Shown piece after piece: positions 1 through 8,334 of a stretch of DNA of 64,000 nt. The stretch is from Acidobacteria bacterium UBA2161 (GTDB lineage Bacteria; Acidobacteriota; Vicinamibacteria; Vicinamibacterales; UBA823): assembly GCA_002328835.1 (NCBI GenBank), contig DCWN01000043.1:62001-126000 (forward strand). Reading direction: 5' to 3'. Within the stretch, counting starts at the first letter, position 1, and every line of letters begins with the position of its first letter. A program made the position numbers and the translations under genes. The notes under the pieces are model-generated. The model was not told where the DNA came from. It did not search any database and was given only the letters and a program-made list of their open reading frames with translations.

Positions 1-2
1 GG

Positions 3-1613
3 TCGCGGCGTGCACCGGCGGCGACCGCGCTCGTGGCCACGGCGCTGCTGACTTGGCCGGTGACGGCCGCGGCCGAGCAGCGATTCGAGGTGTCGTTTCC
101 TACCGCGGCCCACGCCGAGCCGGTGACCGGGCGGATCTACGTCATGATCTCGCGGACGAACGAGCGCGAGCCCAGGTTGCAGATCGGACGCACCGGGGTG
201 CCGTTCTTCGGCCGCGACGTCCAGGCGCTGGCGCCGGGCGAGGCGGGGATCATCGACGCGACCGATCTCGGCTCGCCGGTGGCCAGCCTGCGCGACATCC
301 CGGCGGGGGACTACTTCGTCCAGGCGTTCGTCAATATCTATTCGGAGTTCCGACGCGCCGACGGCCACGTCGTCTGGATGCACGACGACCAGTGGGAAGG
401 GCAGCACTGGAACCGCTCGCCCGGGAACCTGCACAGCCCCGTCGGGCGGATCCGCCTGGATCCCGAAGCGGACGGCGTCATCGCGCTCAGCGCCAGCGAG
501 GTTATCCCGCCGGTCGACGTGCCGCCGGACACCGAGTGGGTGCGGCGTTTCAAGTTCCAGAGTTCGTTGCTCACCGAGTTCTGGGGACGGCCGGTGTATC
601 TCGGGGCGACCGTGCTGCTGCCGCGCGACTACGATAGCTCGACGATCAGCTATCCGGTGAACTACATCCAGGGACACTTCTCGCTGGGCGCGCCGAACCG
701 GTTCGAGGTCGGCGCCGATCTCTACCGCGAGTGGATCCGCGATGAGTTCCCCCGAATGATCCTGGTGACGTTTCAACATCCGAATCCGTACTTTGACGAC
801 TCCTATGCCGTGAACTCCGTGAATCTCGGGCCCTACGGCGACGCAATCATGCAGGAGCTGATTCCCGAGGTCGAACGGCGCTATCGTGTCATCGCCGAGC
901 CCTACGCGCGCGTCCTCTCCGGCGGATCGACCGGCGGCTGGGAGTCACTGGCGCTGCAGATCTTCCATCCCGACTTCTTCGGCGGCACCTGGTCGTACTG
1001 TCCCGACCCGGTGACGTTCACCGACGTCGAAGGGATCAACGCCTACGAGGACGTGAACGCTTTCTACAAGCAGCACGAGTGGCGGCGCGTTCCGATTTCC
1101 AATACCCGGGAGGTCACGGGCGAGGTTCGCCTGACGTCCCGCCAGCGCAACTACTTCGAGCTGGTCAGTGGGACGAAAGGCCGATCGGGGCAGCAACTGG
1201 ACATCTGGTCGGCCGTGTATGGCCCCCTCGGCGACGACGGCTACTTCGAGCCGTTGTTCGACAAACGCACGGGCGAGATGGATCCCGAGGTGGCCGCGTA
1301 CTGGCGGGACAACTATGACTTGCTGGACTACCTGCGCCGGAATTGGACCGAGGTGGGCCCGAAACTCGTCGACAAGTTGCGCGTCTACACCGGCACGATG
1401 GACAATTTCTATCTGAACAACTCGACACGCGAACTCGAGCAGTGGATGAAGACGACCGAGAACCCGCACTACGAGGGATTCTTCATGTACGGCGACGGCA
1501 AGGGGCACTGCTTCAGCGGTCCGGTGAGCCGGGCGGAGCGCCTGCGCGAGATGGCCCAGTTCATCATGACGAAGAAGCCCGAGGGCGCGACGACGCCGTG
1601 GTGGAGTTACTGA
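3..1613 (+). CDS. Secreted putative esterase (alpha/beta hydrolase), 5'-partial
   Basis: The reading frame is open to the left window edge. A GTG at 33 could start it, but the codons before it encode an Arg-rich then hydrophobic stretch running into LLTWPVTAAAEQ, so the true start and the n-region of a signal peptide probably lie upstream. The mature protein is about 510 residues. The C-terminal half is an alpha/beta hydrolase of the putative-esterase (enterochelin-esterase-like) type, with the nucleophile elbow GGSTGGW (Ser at about 299 counted from the GTG) and a likely catalytic His in GKGHCF near the end. The N-terminal ~170 residues look like a beta-rich accessory domain. It is presumably periplasmic or outer-membrane associated; the substrate is unknown. 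The family call is fairly safe, the specificity is not. Confidence 0.75.
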   Translation, partial: SRRAPAATALVATALLTWPVTAAAEQRFEVSFPTAAHAEPVTGRIYVMISRTNEREPRLQIGRTGVPFFGRDVQALAPGEAGIIDATDLGSPVASLRDIPAGDYFVQAFVNIYSEFRRADGHVVWMHDDQWEGQHWNRSPGNLHSPVGRIRLDPEADGVIALSASEVIPPVDVPPDTEWVRRFKFQSSLLTEFWGRPVYLGATVLLPRDYDSSTISYPVNYIQGHFSLGAPNRFEVGADLYREWIRDEFPRMILVTFQHPNPYFDDSYAVNSVNLGPYGDAIMQELIPEVERRYRVIAEPYARVLSGGSTGGWESLALQIFHPDFFGGTWSYCPDPVTFTDVEGINAYEDVNAFYKQHEWRRVPISNTREVTGEVRLTSRQRNYFELVSGTKGRSGQQLDIWSAVYGPLGDDGYFEPLFDKRTGEMDPEVAAYWRDNYDLLDYLRRNWTEVGPKLVDKLRVYTGTMDNFYLNNSTRELEQWMKTTENPHYEGFFMYGDGKGHCFSGPVSRAERLREMAQFIMTKKPEGATTPWWSY

Positions 1614-1667
1614 AGAACTCCCGCCGGAGTTCCCCTGAGGCGCCTCCGGCCGCCCCTATCTCAAACA

Positions 1668-1696
1668 TTGTCAACAGCGTTTCAGTAAAGTATATT
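1668..1696 (+). promoter_or_regulatory. Candidate sigma-70 promoter of the cytochrome oxidase operon
   Basis: In an unusually AT-rich patch of the 238-base gap before the oxidase operon there is TTGTCA (1668-1673), a 17-base spacer, then TATATT (1691-1696). It is one of few sites in the window with both a good -35 and -10 at ideal spacing. It would give a leader of about 150 bases before the first oxidase gene. Position and spacing are seen; activity is inferred. Confidence 0.5.
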
Positions 1697-1851
1697 GTTC
1701 GCCAAATTCCGCTTCCGGTCGTCGGGCTGTCGGGCTCATGAGCTGCCACTGGCGTAGCGGCGCGTCGATGTCGCTGTGCCAATAGCACGTCCGGAGAATT
1801 AATCGGGAAGCCTGAGCCGGCCTCCAATGGCCGCACGGGGATAGACCAGTA

Positions 1852-2688
1852 ATGAGCGAAACTCGTGATACCCGCCTGCCTTTTTCACTCGAGCCGGTTC
1901 TGGTCGGGCTCCTGTTCGGATCCATCGGCCTGTTCGGCGTCATCTACGGCATCGGCGAGTGGGCGCCCGAGCTGGCCTCGCGCCACGGTGCTGGCATCGA
2001 CGCGATGATGACCTATCTCATGGTCACGACCGGCGCGATGTTTCTGATCGGTCACCTGGCGATGGCCCTGTTCATCTGGCAGGGCAGCCGGCGGACGCGG
2101 ATCTCGCACCGGCTGGCGTCGCCACGGTTCGAGAAGCGACTGTCGATCGCGCTGGGCGTGCTGATGGCCGTCGTTGCAGAGGGTGGCGTCGTCGCGATCG
2201 GCCTGCCGGTCTGGAACGAGTACTTCATGGCCGAGGCGCCGCCCGACGCGGTGACGGTCGAGGTCGTCGGTCAGCAGTTCTTCTGGAACGTGAGATATCC
2301 CGGCGCCGACGGTGAGTTCGGTGCGACTGACATCCAGTTGATGGACGATGTGGTGAATCCGATCGGCCTCGACAGAAGCGATCCGGCCGCCGTTGACGAC
2401 ATCGTCTGGTTGAACGAGATCTACGTCCCGGTCAACCGCCCGGTCAGAGTGGTGCTGCGGTCGAAGGATATGATCCATAGTTTCTTTCTGCCGCATCTCC
2501 GCGTGAAGCAGGATGTCATTCCGGGGATGGTGCCGGAGTTGGTGTTCGTGCCGACGCGGGAAGGCACGTTCGAGCTCGCGTGTGCCGAGTTATGCGGGCT
2601 CGGACATTACCGGATGCAAGGGTTCTTCCACGTGGTCTCCGACGCGGAGTTCACCAGCCAGCTCGAGAGGCTGGCGAGCGAACAGTAG
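1852..2688 (+). CDS. coxB: Cytochrome c oxidase subunit II
   Basis: Subunit II carries the binuclear CuA centre that takes electrons from cytochrome c and passes them to subunit I. The full CuA ligand set is present: His209 in MIHSFF, then Cys244-x-Glu246-x-Cys248, His252 and Met255 in the CAELCGLGHYRM motif. Three hydrophobic segments (about residues 13-35, 52-76 and 97-121) precede the CuA cupredoxin domain, one more than the usual two. There is no cleavable lipoprotein signal and no fused cytochrome c domain. Length is 278 residues. It is the first gene of a five- or six-gene oxidase operon, with a good promoter candidate about 155 bases upstream. Confidence is high because the ligands are complete and subunit I follows immediately. 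Confidence 0.95.
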   Translation: MSETRDTRLPFSLEPVLVGLLFGSIGLFGVIYGIGEWAPELASRHGAGIDAMMTYLMVTTGAMFLIGHLAMALFIWQGSRRTRISHRLASPRFEKRLSIALGVLMAVVAEGGVVAIGLPVWNEYFMAEAPPDAVTVEVVGQQFFWNVRYPGADGEFGATDIQLMDDVVNPIGLDRSDPAAVDDIVWLNEIYVPVNRPVRVVLRSKDMIHSFFLPHLRVKQDVIPGMVPELVFVPTREGTFELACAELCGLGHYRMQGFFHVVSDAEFTSQLERLASEQ

Positions 2689-2717
2689 ACGGCCGACTGA
2701 GCCAGGCGGAGTCATAG

Positions 2718-4469
2718 ATGTCCGAAGCGCACGATCCCGGGTTCATTCGACGCTACATCTTCAGTACCGATCACAAGATCATCGGCATCCAGTACATCCT
2801 GACCGGCCTCGTGATGGGCATGGTCGGCGGGCTGCTGGCGGTCCTCATCCGGATACAGCTCGGGTGGCCGACCGCCCAGTGGGAACTGCTGGAGAGGCTG
2901 ATGCCACGTGGCTACCCGAGCGGCTTCATGGCGCCGGAGTTCTACATCTCGGTCGTGACGATGCACGGCACGATCATGGTCTTCTTCTTCATCTCGTACG
3001 TGCTGGTGAGCGGTTTCGGGAACTACCTCGTTCCGTTGCAGGTGGGTGCGAAGGACATGGCCTACCCGCTCCTGAACATGCTGTCGTACTGGTTCGCCCT
3101 GCTGTCGGCGGTCGTGATGATGGCGTCGTTTCTCGTGGAGGGCGGTGCCGCGGCGGCTGGATGGACGGCGTATCCGCCTTTGAGCGCGATTGCGTCCGCC
3201 GTGCCCGGCTCGGGCCTGGGGCAGAGCATCTGGCTGGTGTCGATGGCGATCTTCATCGCGTCTTTCACGATGAGCGGGCTGAATGTCGTTGCCACGATCT
3301 TCACCATGCGCGCGCCCGGCATGACGATGATGCGGCTGCCGCTGACGATCTGGTCCTATTTCATCGCGGCGATCCTCGGCCTGCTGGCGTTCCCGCCGCT
3401 GACCGCGGCCGCGGTCCTGCTACTCTTCGACCGCCATCTCGGCACGAGCTTCTTCCTGCCCAGCGGCCTCGTCGTGGCGGGCCAGCCGCTGTCGTTCCAG
3501 GGGGGCTCTCCGCTGCTCTGGCAGCACCTGTTCTGGTTCCTCGGTCACCCGGAGGTGTACGTCCTGATTCTGCCCGCGCTCGGGATCGTCGGCGACGTCC
3601 TGCCGGCATTCACGCGCAAGCCGGTCTTTGGTTATCGGCTCAACGTCTACTCCCTCATCGCCGTCGGCGTCCTGAGCATGGTGGTCTGGGGCCACCATAT
3701 GTTCGTCAGCGGCATGAGTCCGTTTACCGGCGAGTACTTCACGCTGGCGACGATGGTCATCACGATTCCGATGACCGTGTACGGCGTGAATCTCGTGGCC
3801 AGTTTGTTCGGCGGCAGAATGCGCCTGGCCACGCCGATGCTCTTCAGCTTGGCGGCGGTCGCATTGTTCGGATCGGGCGGGTTCGGTGGGCTGTTCCTCG
3901 GCAACGCGACGGCCGACATGCAGCTGCACGACACGTACTTCGTCGTCGGTCACTTCCACTTCATGATCGGCGGCGTGACGCTGATGGGCACCTTCGCGGC
4001 GCTCTACTTCTGGTTCCCGAAGATGTTCGGCCGTTCGATGCACGAGGGTTTTGGCAAGCTCCACTTCTGGGGGACGTTCGCGCCGTTCTTCATGGTCTTC
4101 TTCGGACAGCATTTTCTCGGCCTGCAGGGGATGCCCCGGCGCTACTACGCGTTCAACACCTACGAGTATCTGGAAGGGACTGCCGGCCAGAACACGATGC
4201 TGAGCGTGCTGGTGATGGTGCTCGTGGCGGCGCAGTTCGTCTTCATGGTGAATTTCCTATGGAGTCTGTTCAAGGGGCAGCCGGTCGAAGCAAACCCGTG
4301 GGCGGCGACCACGCTCGAGTGGACCGTCGCGTCGCCGCCGCCGCACGGGAACTTCGGTGACACCTTGCCGGCCGTGCACCGCTGGGCGTACGAGTACTCG
4401 CCCGACGGCACCGGGGAGGACTTTGCGCCGCAGACGGCGGGCCCGAACGACGCGCCGATCACGGCCTGA
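2718..4469 (+). CDS. coxA: Cytochrome c oxidase subunit I (haem-copper oxidase catalytic subunit)
   Basis: This is the catalytic, proton-pumping subunit that reduces O2 to water at the haem a3-CuB site. Diagnostic residues are present: His83 in TMHGTIM (low-spin haem ligand), His277 and Tyr281 in GHPEVY (CuB ligand and the cross-linked Tyr of A-type oxidases), His326-His327 in GHHMF (CuB ligands), and His412/His414 in VGHFHF (haem ligands). About twelve transmembrane segments fit the 583 residues, a usual length for the family. The start at 2718 lies 29 bases after subunit II and the N-terminus DPGFIRRYIFSTDHK is typical. The HPEVY motif places it with aa3-type enzymes rather than ba3 or cbb3. 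A long open frame overlaps it in another phase but has shadow-type composition. Confidence 0.97.
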   Translation: MSEAHDPGFIRRYIFSTDHKIIGIQYILTGLVMGMVGGLLAVLIRIQLGWPTAQWELLERLMPRGYPSGFMAPEFYISVVTMHGTIMVFFFISYVLVSGFGNYLVPLQVGAKDMAYPLLNMLSYWFALLSAVVMMASFLVEGGAAAAGWTAYPPLSAIASAVPGSGLGQSIWLVSMAIFIASFTMSGLNVVATIFTMRAPGMTMMRLPLTIWSYFIAAILGLLAFPPLTAAAVLLLFDRHLGTSFFLPSGLVVAGQPLSFQGGSPLLWQHLFWFLGHPEVYVLILPALGIVGDVLPAFTRKPVFGYRLNVYSLIAVGVLSMVVWGHHMFVSGMSPFTGEYFTLATMVITIPMTVYGVNLVASLFGGRMRLATPMLFSLAAVALFGSGGFGGLFLGNATADMQLHDTYFVVGHFHFMIGGVTLMGTFAALYFWFPKMFGRSMHEGFGKLHFWGTFAPFFMVFFGQHFLGLQGMPRRYYAFNTYEYLEGTAGQNTMLSVLVMVLVAAQFVFMVNFLWSLFKGQPVEANPWAATTLEWTVASPPPHGNFGDTLPAVHRWAYEYSPDGTGEDFAPQTAGPNDAPITA

Positions 4470-4486
4470 CCCGGCGGCGGCGGAGC

Positions 4487-5077
4487 ATGATGACGATGAC
4501 GACGACGGCCACCGGCACGATCGCCCCGTGGGCCTCGACGGCGCCGGACCCCACGGCGGCGCAGCGAGCCATGCGCCTCCACTTCGGTCTCTGGATGTTC
4601 CTGGCGACCGTGACGATGCTGCTCGCCGCCCTTTCGAGCGCTTACCTCGTCAGGCGCAGCGGGACCGACTGGCGGCCGGTCGCGCTGCCGTCGCTCGTAT
4701 GGTGGAACACGCTGGTCCTCGCCGCGAGCAGCGCGGTACTGGAGTTGGGGCGGCGGCGGCGAGCGGGGCTCGGCTTGGCCACGGGCCTTGCGGGCGCGTC
4801 GCTCCTGGCTGGTGTCTTCATCGTGGGGCAGGTCGGGCTCTGGCGCGCGCTCGCAGCCCAGGGCATCTACCTACTGACGAACCCGCACAGCTCGTTCATC
4901 TACTTGCTGACCGGTGTGCACGCGGTGCACCTGCTGGCGGCGCTGGTGGTGATGTTGGTGACGCTGGCGACCCTCGGCCGGCGGGATGCCGATACCCGGG
5001 CCGCCCTCTGCGCCACGTTCTGGCATTTCCTCACCGGAGCGTGGGTCTACCTGTTGGCACTGGTGACGTGGGTCTGA
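4487..5077 (+). CDS. Haem-copper oxidase subunit III-like protein (first copy)
   Basis: A 196-residue membrane protein of the subunit III family with about five hydrophobic segments. Features of the fold are visible: LHFGLWMFLATVTM near residue 30, SSFIYLLTGVHAVHL near 140, and the terminal FWHFLTGAWVYLLAL. Subunit III does not bind metals; it stabilises subunit I and its proton pathway. It starts 17 bases after subunit I and is followed 31 bases later by a second subunit III-like gene. This copy is the more divergent of the two. In other bacteria with two subunit III-like genes, one may act as a paralogous structural subunit. The N-terminus is Thr-rich and the first two codons are both ATG, so the start could shift by one codon. 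Confidence 0.85.
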   Translation: MMTMTTTATGTIAPWASTAPDPTAAQRAMRLHFGLWMFLATVTMLLAALSSAYLVRRSGTDWRPVALPSLVWWNTLVLAASSAVLELGRRRRAGLGLATGLAGASLLAGVFIVGQVGLWRALAAQGIYLLTNPHSSFIYLLTGVHAVHLLAALVVMLVTLATLGRRDADTRAALCATFWHFLTGAWVYLLALVTWV

Positions 5078-5108
5078 GCGGATGCGCTCGTGAGAGAGGA
5101 GAGAGCCG

Positions 5109-5717
5109 GTGACGACAGTGGCTGACGGAGCGGTGGATCGATGGGCCGGCGGCGTCTGCCCGTTTGAGATGGGCTGGCGTAAGCTGATGATGTGGATCTT
5201 CATCATCACCGATGGCCTGCTCTTCGCCGGCCTGCTTGCCGCGTCCGGCTACGGCCGGACCATGGCCTCGGTCTGGCCCGAGCAGTCGGGCGTGTTCAGC
5301 ATCCCCTTCATCGCTGCGATGACCTTCGTCCTCATCTCGAGCAGTGCCACGATGGCGAGTGCCGTGGCGGCGGCCCACGCGGGCAAGACCGCCGATGTCA
5401 CCAGGTTCGTTGGGCTCACTATTGTTGGCGGGCTCGTCTTTCTCGGCATGCAGGCCTACGAGTGGACCCACATCATCGGCGAGGGCGCGACGCTCACGTC
5501 CAACCCGTGGGGCGACCCCTTGTTCGGCGCCTACTTCTTCATGATCACCGGCTTCCACGGCTCCCACGTGCTCACGGGGCTGATCGTGCTCGTGTCGCTC
5601 CTGGTCCGCTGGACGAAGGGCCTGTCGACGAGCGAGGGCGTTGAGTTGGCTGGCCTGTACTGGCACTTCGTCGACCTGGTGTGGGTGTTCGTCTTCACCT
5701 GCTTCTATCTGATCTAG
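5109..5717 (+). CDS. coxC: Cytochrome c oxidase subunit III (second copy)
   Basis: A 202-residue subunit III family protein. It contains the conserved helix pieces KLMMWIFIITDGLLFAG (residues ~23-40), LGMQAYEWTHII (~115), MITGFHGSHVLTG (~140) and the C-terminal YWHFVDLVWVFVF. These match canonical subunit III better than the preceding gene does. The start is GTG at 5109, preceded by the purine-rich GAGAGGAGAGAG ribosome-binding site. It lies 31 bases after the first copy and ahead of the subunit IV gene, so it belongs to the same transcript. Two subunit III-like genes in a row are unusual; either both are used or one is a specialised paralogue. The family call is strong. Confidence 0.9.
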   Translation: MTTVADGAVDRWAGGVCPFEMGWRKLMMWIFIITDGLLFAGLLAASGYGRTMASVWPEQSGVFSIPFIAAMTFVLISSSATMASAVAAAHAGKTADVTRFVGLTIVGGLVFLGMQAYEWTHIIGEGATLTSNPWGDPLFGAYFFMITGFHGSHVLTGLIVLVSLLVRWTKGLSTSEGVELAGLYWHFVDLVWVFVFTCFYLI

Positions 5718-5731
5718 CCCTGGAGGATGGG

Positions 5732-6037
5732 ATGACGGCGTCGAGTGCACAGCCTGGCTACAAGCTCTACTGGACCGTCTGGGCGGTCCTGCTCACTCTG
5801 ACACTGGTGATGCTGCTGGTCGATCAGGCGCCGTTGCCGCGGCTGCTGTTCGTCGTGGTCATGGTGATCGCCATGCTCGTCAAGGCGTCGCTCATCGGGA
5901 TCTACTACATGCACCTGAGGTTCGAGCATATGGCGATCGCCTTGATGGTCGTTGTCGGGCTGCTGGTGAACGCCGCGGTTCTCTACGCTCTCATCGTGCC
6001 GGACGCCCTGCAGATTCAGCAGATGTCGATGCCGTGA
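5732..6037 (+). CDS. Cytochrome c oxidase subunit IV-like small membrane protein
   Basis: A 101-residue protein with three hydrophobic segments, of the prokaryotic cytochrome oxidase subunit IV type (COX4_pro family). Recognisable parts are YKLYWTVWAVLLTLTL near the start and KASLIGIYYMHLRFE in the middle, the latter being the hallmark of this family. The start is set at ATG 5732 because TGGAGG stands just before it; an earlier in-frame start at 5681 would overlap subunit III and adds non-conserved residues. It lies 14 bases after subunit III. Its role is structural or assembly support for the oxidase. Its stop overlaps the next gene's GTG start, a sign of translational coupling. Confidence 0.85.
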   Translation: MTASSAQPGYKLYWTVWAVLLTLTLVMLLVDQAPLPRLLFVVVMVIAMLVKASLIGIYYMHLRFEHMAIALMVVVGLLVNAAVLYALIVPDALQIQQMSMP

Positions 6038-6336
6038 GCGATGTGTTCAAGAGGAGAACGAGACCGATGGTGATGAGGTCGTTCGGGTGGCGGACGGCGC
6101 TCGGTGTGGTCCTGGTCGTGGCGTGGCTCGTCGTGGCCGCGGCGCCCGCCGACGCCCAGTGCGTCATGTGCCGCACCGCACTCGACACGCCCGAGGGCCG
6201 GATGATGATCGCGGCGCTCCGCGACGGGATCCTGCTGCTGCTGGCCGCACCGTTCGCCGCGTTCGGCTGCGTCGCCTACTTTGCCGTCCGGAGCCAGCGT
6301 CAGCTGGCGTCTCAGCAGGAAGAGCCCGAGGCGTAG
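6034..6336 (+). CDS. Small membrane protein with a CxxC motif, last gene of the oxidase operon
   Basis: A 100-residue protein that overlaps the subunit IV stop (GTGA at 6034); an alternative start is ATG 6067. It has an N-terminal signal or anchor segment (ALGVVLVVAWLVVAAAPADA), then the motif QCVMCRTAL directly after it, then a second hydrophobic segment (DGILLLLAAPFAAFGCVAY) and a charged tail. The arrangement puts the two Cys of CVMCR on the outer face near the membrane, where they could hold copper, haem or a disulfide. I do not recognise a named family. Its place as last gene of an oxidase operon suggests a role in assembly or copper delivery, but that is inference only. Confidence 0.7.
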   Translation: MSDVFKRRTRPMVMRSFGWRTALGVVLVVAWLVVAAAPADAQCVMCRTALDTPEGRMMIAALRDGILLLLAAPFAAFGCVAYFAVRSQRQLASQQEEPEA

Positions 6337-6341
6337 TAGCC

Positions 6342-6791
6342 CTACTTCCGTCTGCGGCGCGGCGCCTCAGGCGGTTCGGCTTCTGTGGCGATCATCACCT
6401 CGGTCGACTTGATGATCGCCATCGCGGGATTCCCGCGACGCAGCTTGAGAGCCGAGACCGCATCGCGGGTGATGACTGCGGTGAGCGTCTGATCGCCGAT
6501 GCGCAGTCGCACCTGGGCCAGCAGCCCTTCCATCCGGACCTCATCGATAATTCCGCGCAGCTGATTGCGCCCGCTGATCGCGACGATCGCGCCACCGTCG
6601 GGAACCGAACGCGCCCGCGCTGACGGCAGCCGGCCCTGCCGCGCCAACAGTCGCTCGACTTCGGTTTCAGCGATCCGATGGTGGCCCCCCTCGGTGCGCG
6701 TCGTCCTGACGCTGCCCTTGAAGATCCACTGCTTCAGCGTGGAGTAGCTGACGCCGAGCCGAGCGGCCGCCTGCCGAACCGTCAAGATCAT
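6342..6791 (-). CDS. HTH-TOBE molybdate-responsive regulator (ModE-like)
   Basis: A 149-residue regulator in two parts. Residues ~3-50 form an excisionase/MerR-type helix-turn-helix (VRQAAARLGVSYSTLKQW, then GGHHRIAETEVERLL). Residues ~65-130 form a TOBE/Mop-type molybdate-binding domain (GRNQLRGIIDEVRMEGLL, VITRDAV, AMAIIKSTEVM). The tail is Pro/Arg-rich and basic. It is divergent from modABC, with 62 bases between the start codons, so it most likely binds that gap and controls molybdate uptake according to intracellular oxyanion. This is not the classical winged-helix ModE but a fusion of an excisionase-type HTH to the same sensor domain. The domain reading is confident; the regulated target is inferred from position. 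Confidence 0.85.
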   Translation of the reverse strand: MILTVRQAAARLGVSYSTLKQWIFKGSVRTTRTEGGHHRIAETEVERLLARQGRLPSARARSVPDGGAIVAISGRNQLRGIIDEVRMEGLLAQVRLRIGDQTLTAVITRDAVSALKLRRGNPAMAIIKSTEVMIATEAEPPEAPRRRRK

Positions 6792-6811
6792 GACAAATAG
6801 GACTGAAACGT

Positions 6812-6840
6812 TTGTTGAATCGTACTAGGTCATACTAAAA
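6812..6840 (+). promoter_or_regulatory. modA promoter/operator region with TACTA direct repeat
   Basis: The 62-base gap between the divergent regulator and modA is AT-rich. It holds TTGTTG (6812-6817) and two direct repeats of TACTA (6823-6827 and 6833-6837) exactly 10 bases apart, one helical turn, just where a modA -10 would fall. The repeat could be the operator of the HTH-TOBE regulator. No Shine-Dalgarno sequence precedes the modA ATG at 6854. Confidence 0.35.
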
Positions 6841-6853
6841 TGCCTATTCCCAT

Positions 6854-7681
6854 ATGGCAACCAGATTCGACTCCTGGCGGTCGGGCCTCGCCATCCTCCT
6901 CCTCGCGCTCGGCGTGGCCACGGCCAGGGCCGCGGCGGGCGGCGGTGCCGTGCAGACCCGGCCGCCGCAGGCCGTGCTGGTCTCGGCGGCGGCCAGCTTG
7001 ACCCACGTGCTCGGTGAGATCGGGCGTGCGTACACCCGAGTCGCGCCCGACGTCCGAATCGAGCTGAACGTCGCCGGCTCGAATACGCTGGCGCGCCAGA
7101 TCGTGGCCGGCGCCCCGGTGGATCTGTTCGTCAGCGCGAACCCGGCGGAGATGGACCGCGTGGAGCGATCGGGGCGGATCCGACGCGGGACCAGGGCGGA
7201 CCTGCTGTCGAATCAGCTGGTGGTTGTCGTTCCCGACGATCGGGTCCCGCCCTCGACTCTCGCGGACCTCGCATCAGCCAGGATCCGTCGGATCGCGCTG
7301 GGCAATCCCGAGGGCGTGCCCGCCGGTGTCTATGCGCGGCACTACCTCGAATCGCGCGCTGCCTGGGCGACGCTGTCATCGAAGGTCGTGCCGACCCGGT
7401 CGGTCCGCGCGGCGCTCGAGGCGGTCGAGGCGGGGAACGCCGACGCGGCCTTCGTGTACCGCACCGACGCCGCGACCGCGCCGGACGCCGTCATCGCCTT
7501 CGCGGTGCCGGTCGACGATGCCCCGCGGATTGTCTATCCCACGGCCGTCATCGGAGATGGCCCGAACCCGGCCGGCGCGCTCGAGTTTCTCGCGTTTCTG
7601 CGCGGACCGGTCGCGACGCGGCTCTTCGAGCGCGCCGGATTCATCGCGCTGGGCGGGACGGAGGCGGGGGCGCTTCGATGA
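6854..7681 (+). CDS. modA: Molybdate ABC transporter substrate-binding protein
   Basis: A 275-residue periplasmic binding protein. Residues 1-27 form a signal peptide (hydrophobic LAILLLALGVATARA). The mature part begins VLVSAAASLTHVLGEIG, the typical ModA opening whose Ser residues bind the oxyanion. It continues with NVAGSNTLARQI, GAPVDLFVSANPAEMD and EAGNADAAFVYRTDA, all in the order seen in ModA. It captures molybdate (possibly tungstate) and delivers it to ModB. It is the first gene of modABC: its stop overlaps the modB start (ATGA at 7678). The divergent HTH-TOBE gene is the likely regulator. ModA and tungstate-binding WtpA/TupA can be confused, but the ModA motifs and the regulator's sensor domain favour molybdate. 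Confidence 0.92.
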   Translation: MATRFDSWRSGLAILLLALGVATARAAAGGGAVQTRPPQAVLVSAAASLTHVLGEIGRAYTRVAPDVRIELNVAGSNTLARQIVAGAPVDLFVSANPAEMDRVERSGRIRRGTRADLLSNQLVVVVPDDRVPPSTLADLASARIRRIALGNPEGVPAGVYARHYLESRAAWATLSSKVVPTRSVRAALEAVEAGNADAAFVYRTDAATAPDAVIAFAVPVDDAPRIVYPTAVIGDGPNPAGALEFLAFLRGPVATRLFERAGFIALGGTEAGALR

Positions 7682-8334
7682 CGACCGACGTCTGGGAGGT
7701 CGCCTCGTTCACGCTGACCATGGCGGGGGCGGCGACGCTGCTCATGCTGCCGCCGGGGATCGCGCTGGCATGGCTGTTCGCCCGATACCGGTTTCCCGGC
7801 CGCACGGCACTCGACACGGTCGTGTCGCTGCCGCTGGTGATTCCTCCGGTGGCGACCGGCGTGATCCTGCTCCGGCTGCTCGGACGCCGCGGCATCTTCG
7901 GCGGCATGCTCGAAACAGCCGGTATCGAGGTGATCTTCACGTGGAAAGCGGTCGTCCTGGCGATGACGGTCATGGGGATGCCGCTCCTCGTGCGGGCGGC
8001 GCGCGCCGCGTTCGAGCAGGTCGATCGGCGCTACGAGCAGATCGCGGCGACGCTGGGTGCGAGTCCGCTCCGGGTCTTCTTCACCATCAGCCTGCCGCTC
8101 GCGGGCCGCGGCGTGATGGCCGGCTCGCTGCTGGCGTTCTCGCGCGCCCTGGGCGAATTCGGCGCGACGGTCGTCGTCGCCGGGAGCATCCCGGGCTCGA
8201 CCCGGACGATCGCCGCTGGAATCTACACCTACACCGAGATTGGCAACGACGCCGCCGCGACGGGCCTGCTGCTCGTCTCGGTCGCCATTGCGTTTGGCGC
8301 GCTCTGGTGCTCGAATCGCCTGGCGCAGTCCTGA
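7678..8334 (+). CDS. modB: Molybdate ABC transporter permease
   Basis: A 218-residue inner-membrane permease with about five or six hydrophobic segments. The cytoplasmic EAA loop that docks onto the ATPase is visible as EQIAATLGASPLRVFFTISLP near residue 120, followed by SRALGEFGATVVVAG, characteristic of ModB/CysT-type permeases. It overlaps modA by four bases (ATGA) and its stop overlaps the modC start (TGATG). The length is typical for ModB. The translational coupling across all three genes implies a fixed stoichiometry in one transcript. Confidence 0.92.
   Translation: MTTDVWEVASFTLTMAGAATLLMLPPGIALAWLFARYRFPGRTALDTVVSLPLVIPPVATGVILLRLLGRRGIFGGMLETAGIEVIFTWKAVVLAMTVMGMPLLVRAARAAFEQVDRRYEQIAATLGASPLRVFFTISLPLAGRGVMAGSLLAFSRALGEFGATVVVAGSIPGSTRTIAAGIYTYTEIGNDAAATGLLLVSVAIAFGALWCSNRLAQS

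Noticed and set aside
2513..4360. 615-codon plus-strand frame across the subunit II and I genes
   Set aside because: It overlaps two certain oxidase genes in another phase and its product is Arg/Gly/Ala-rich without recognisable motifs; it is a GC-bias shadow.
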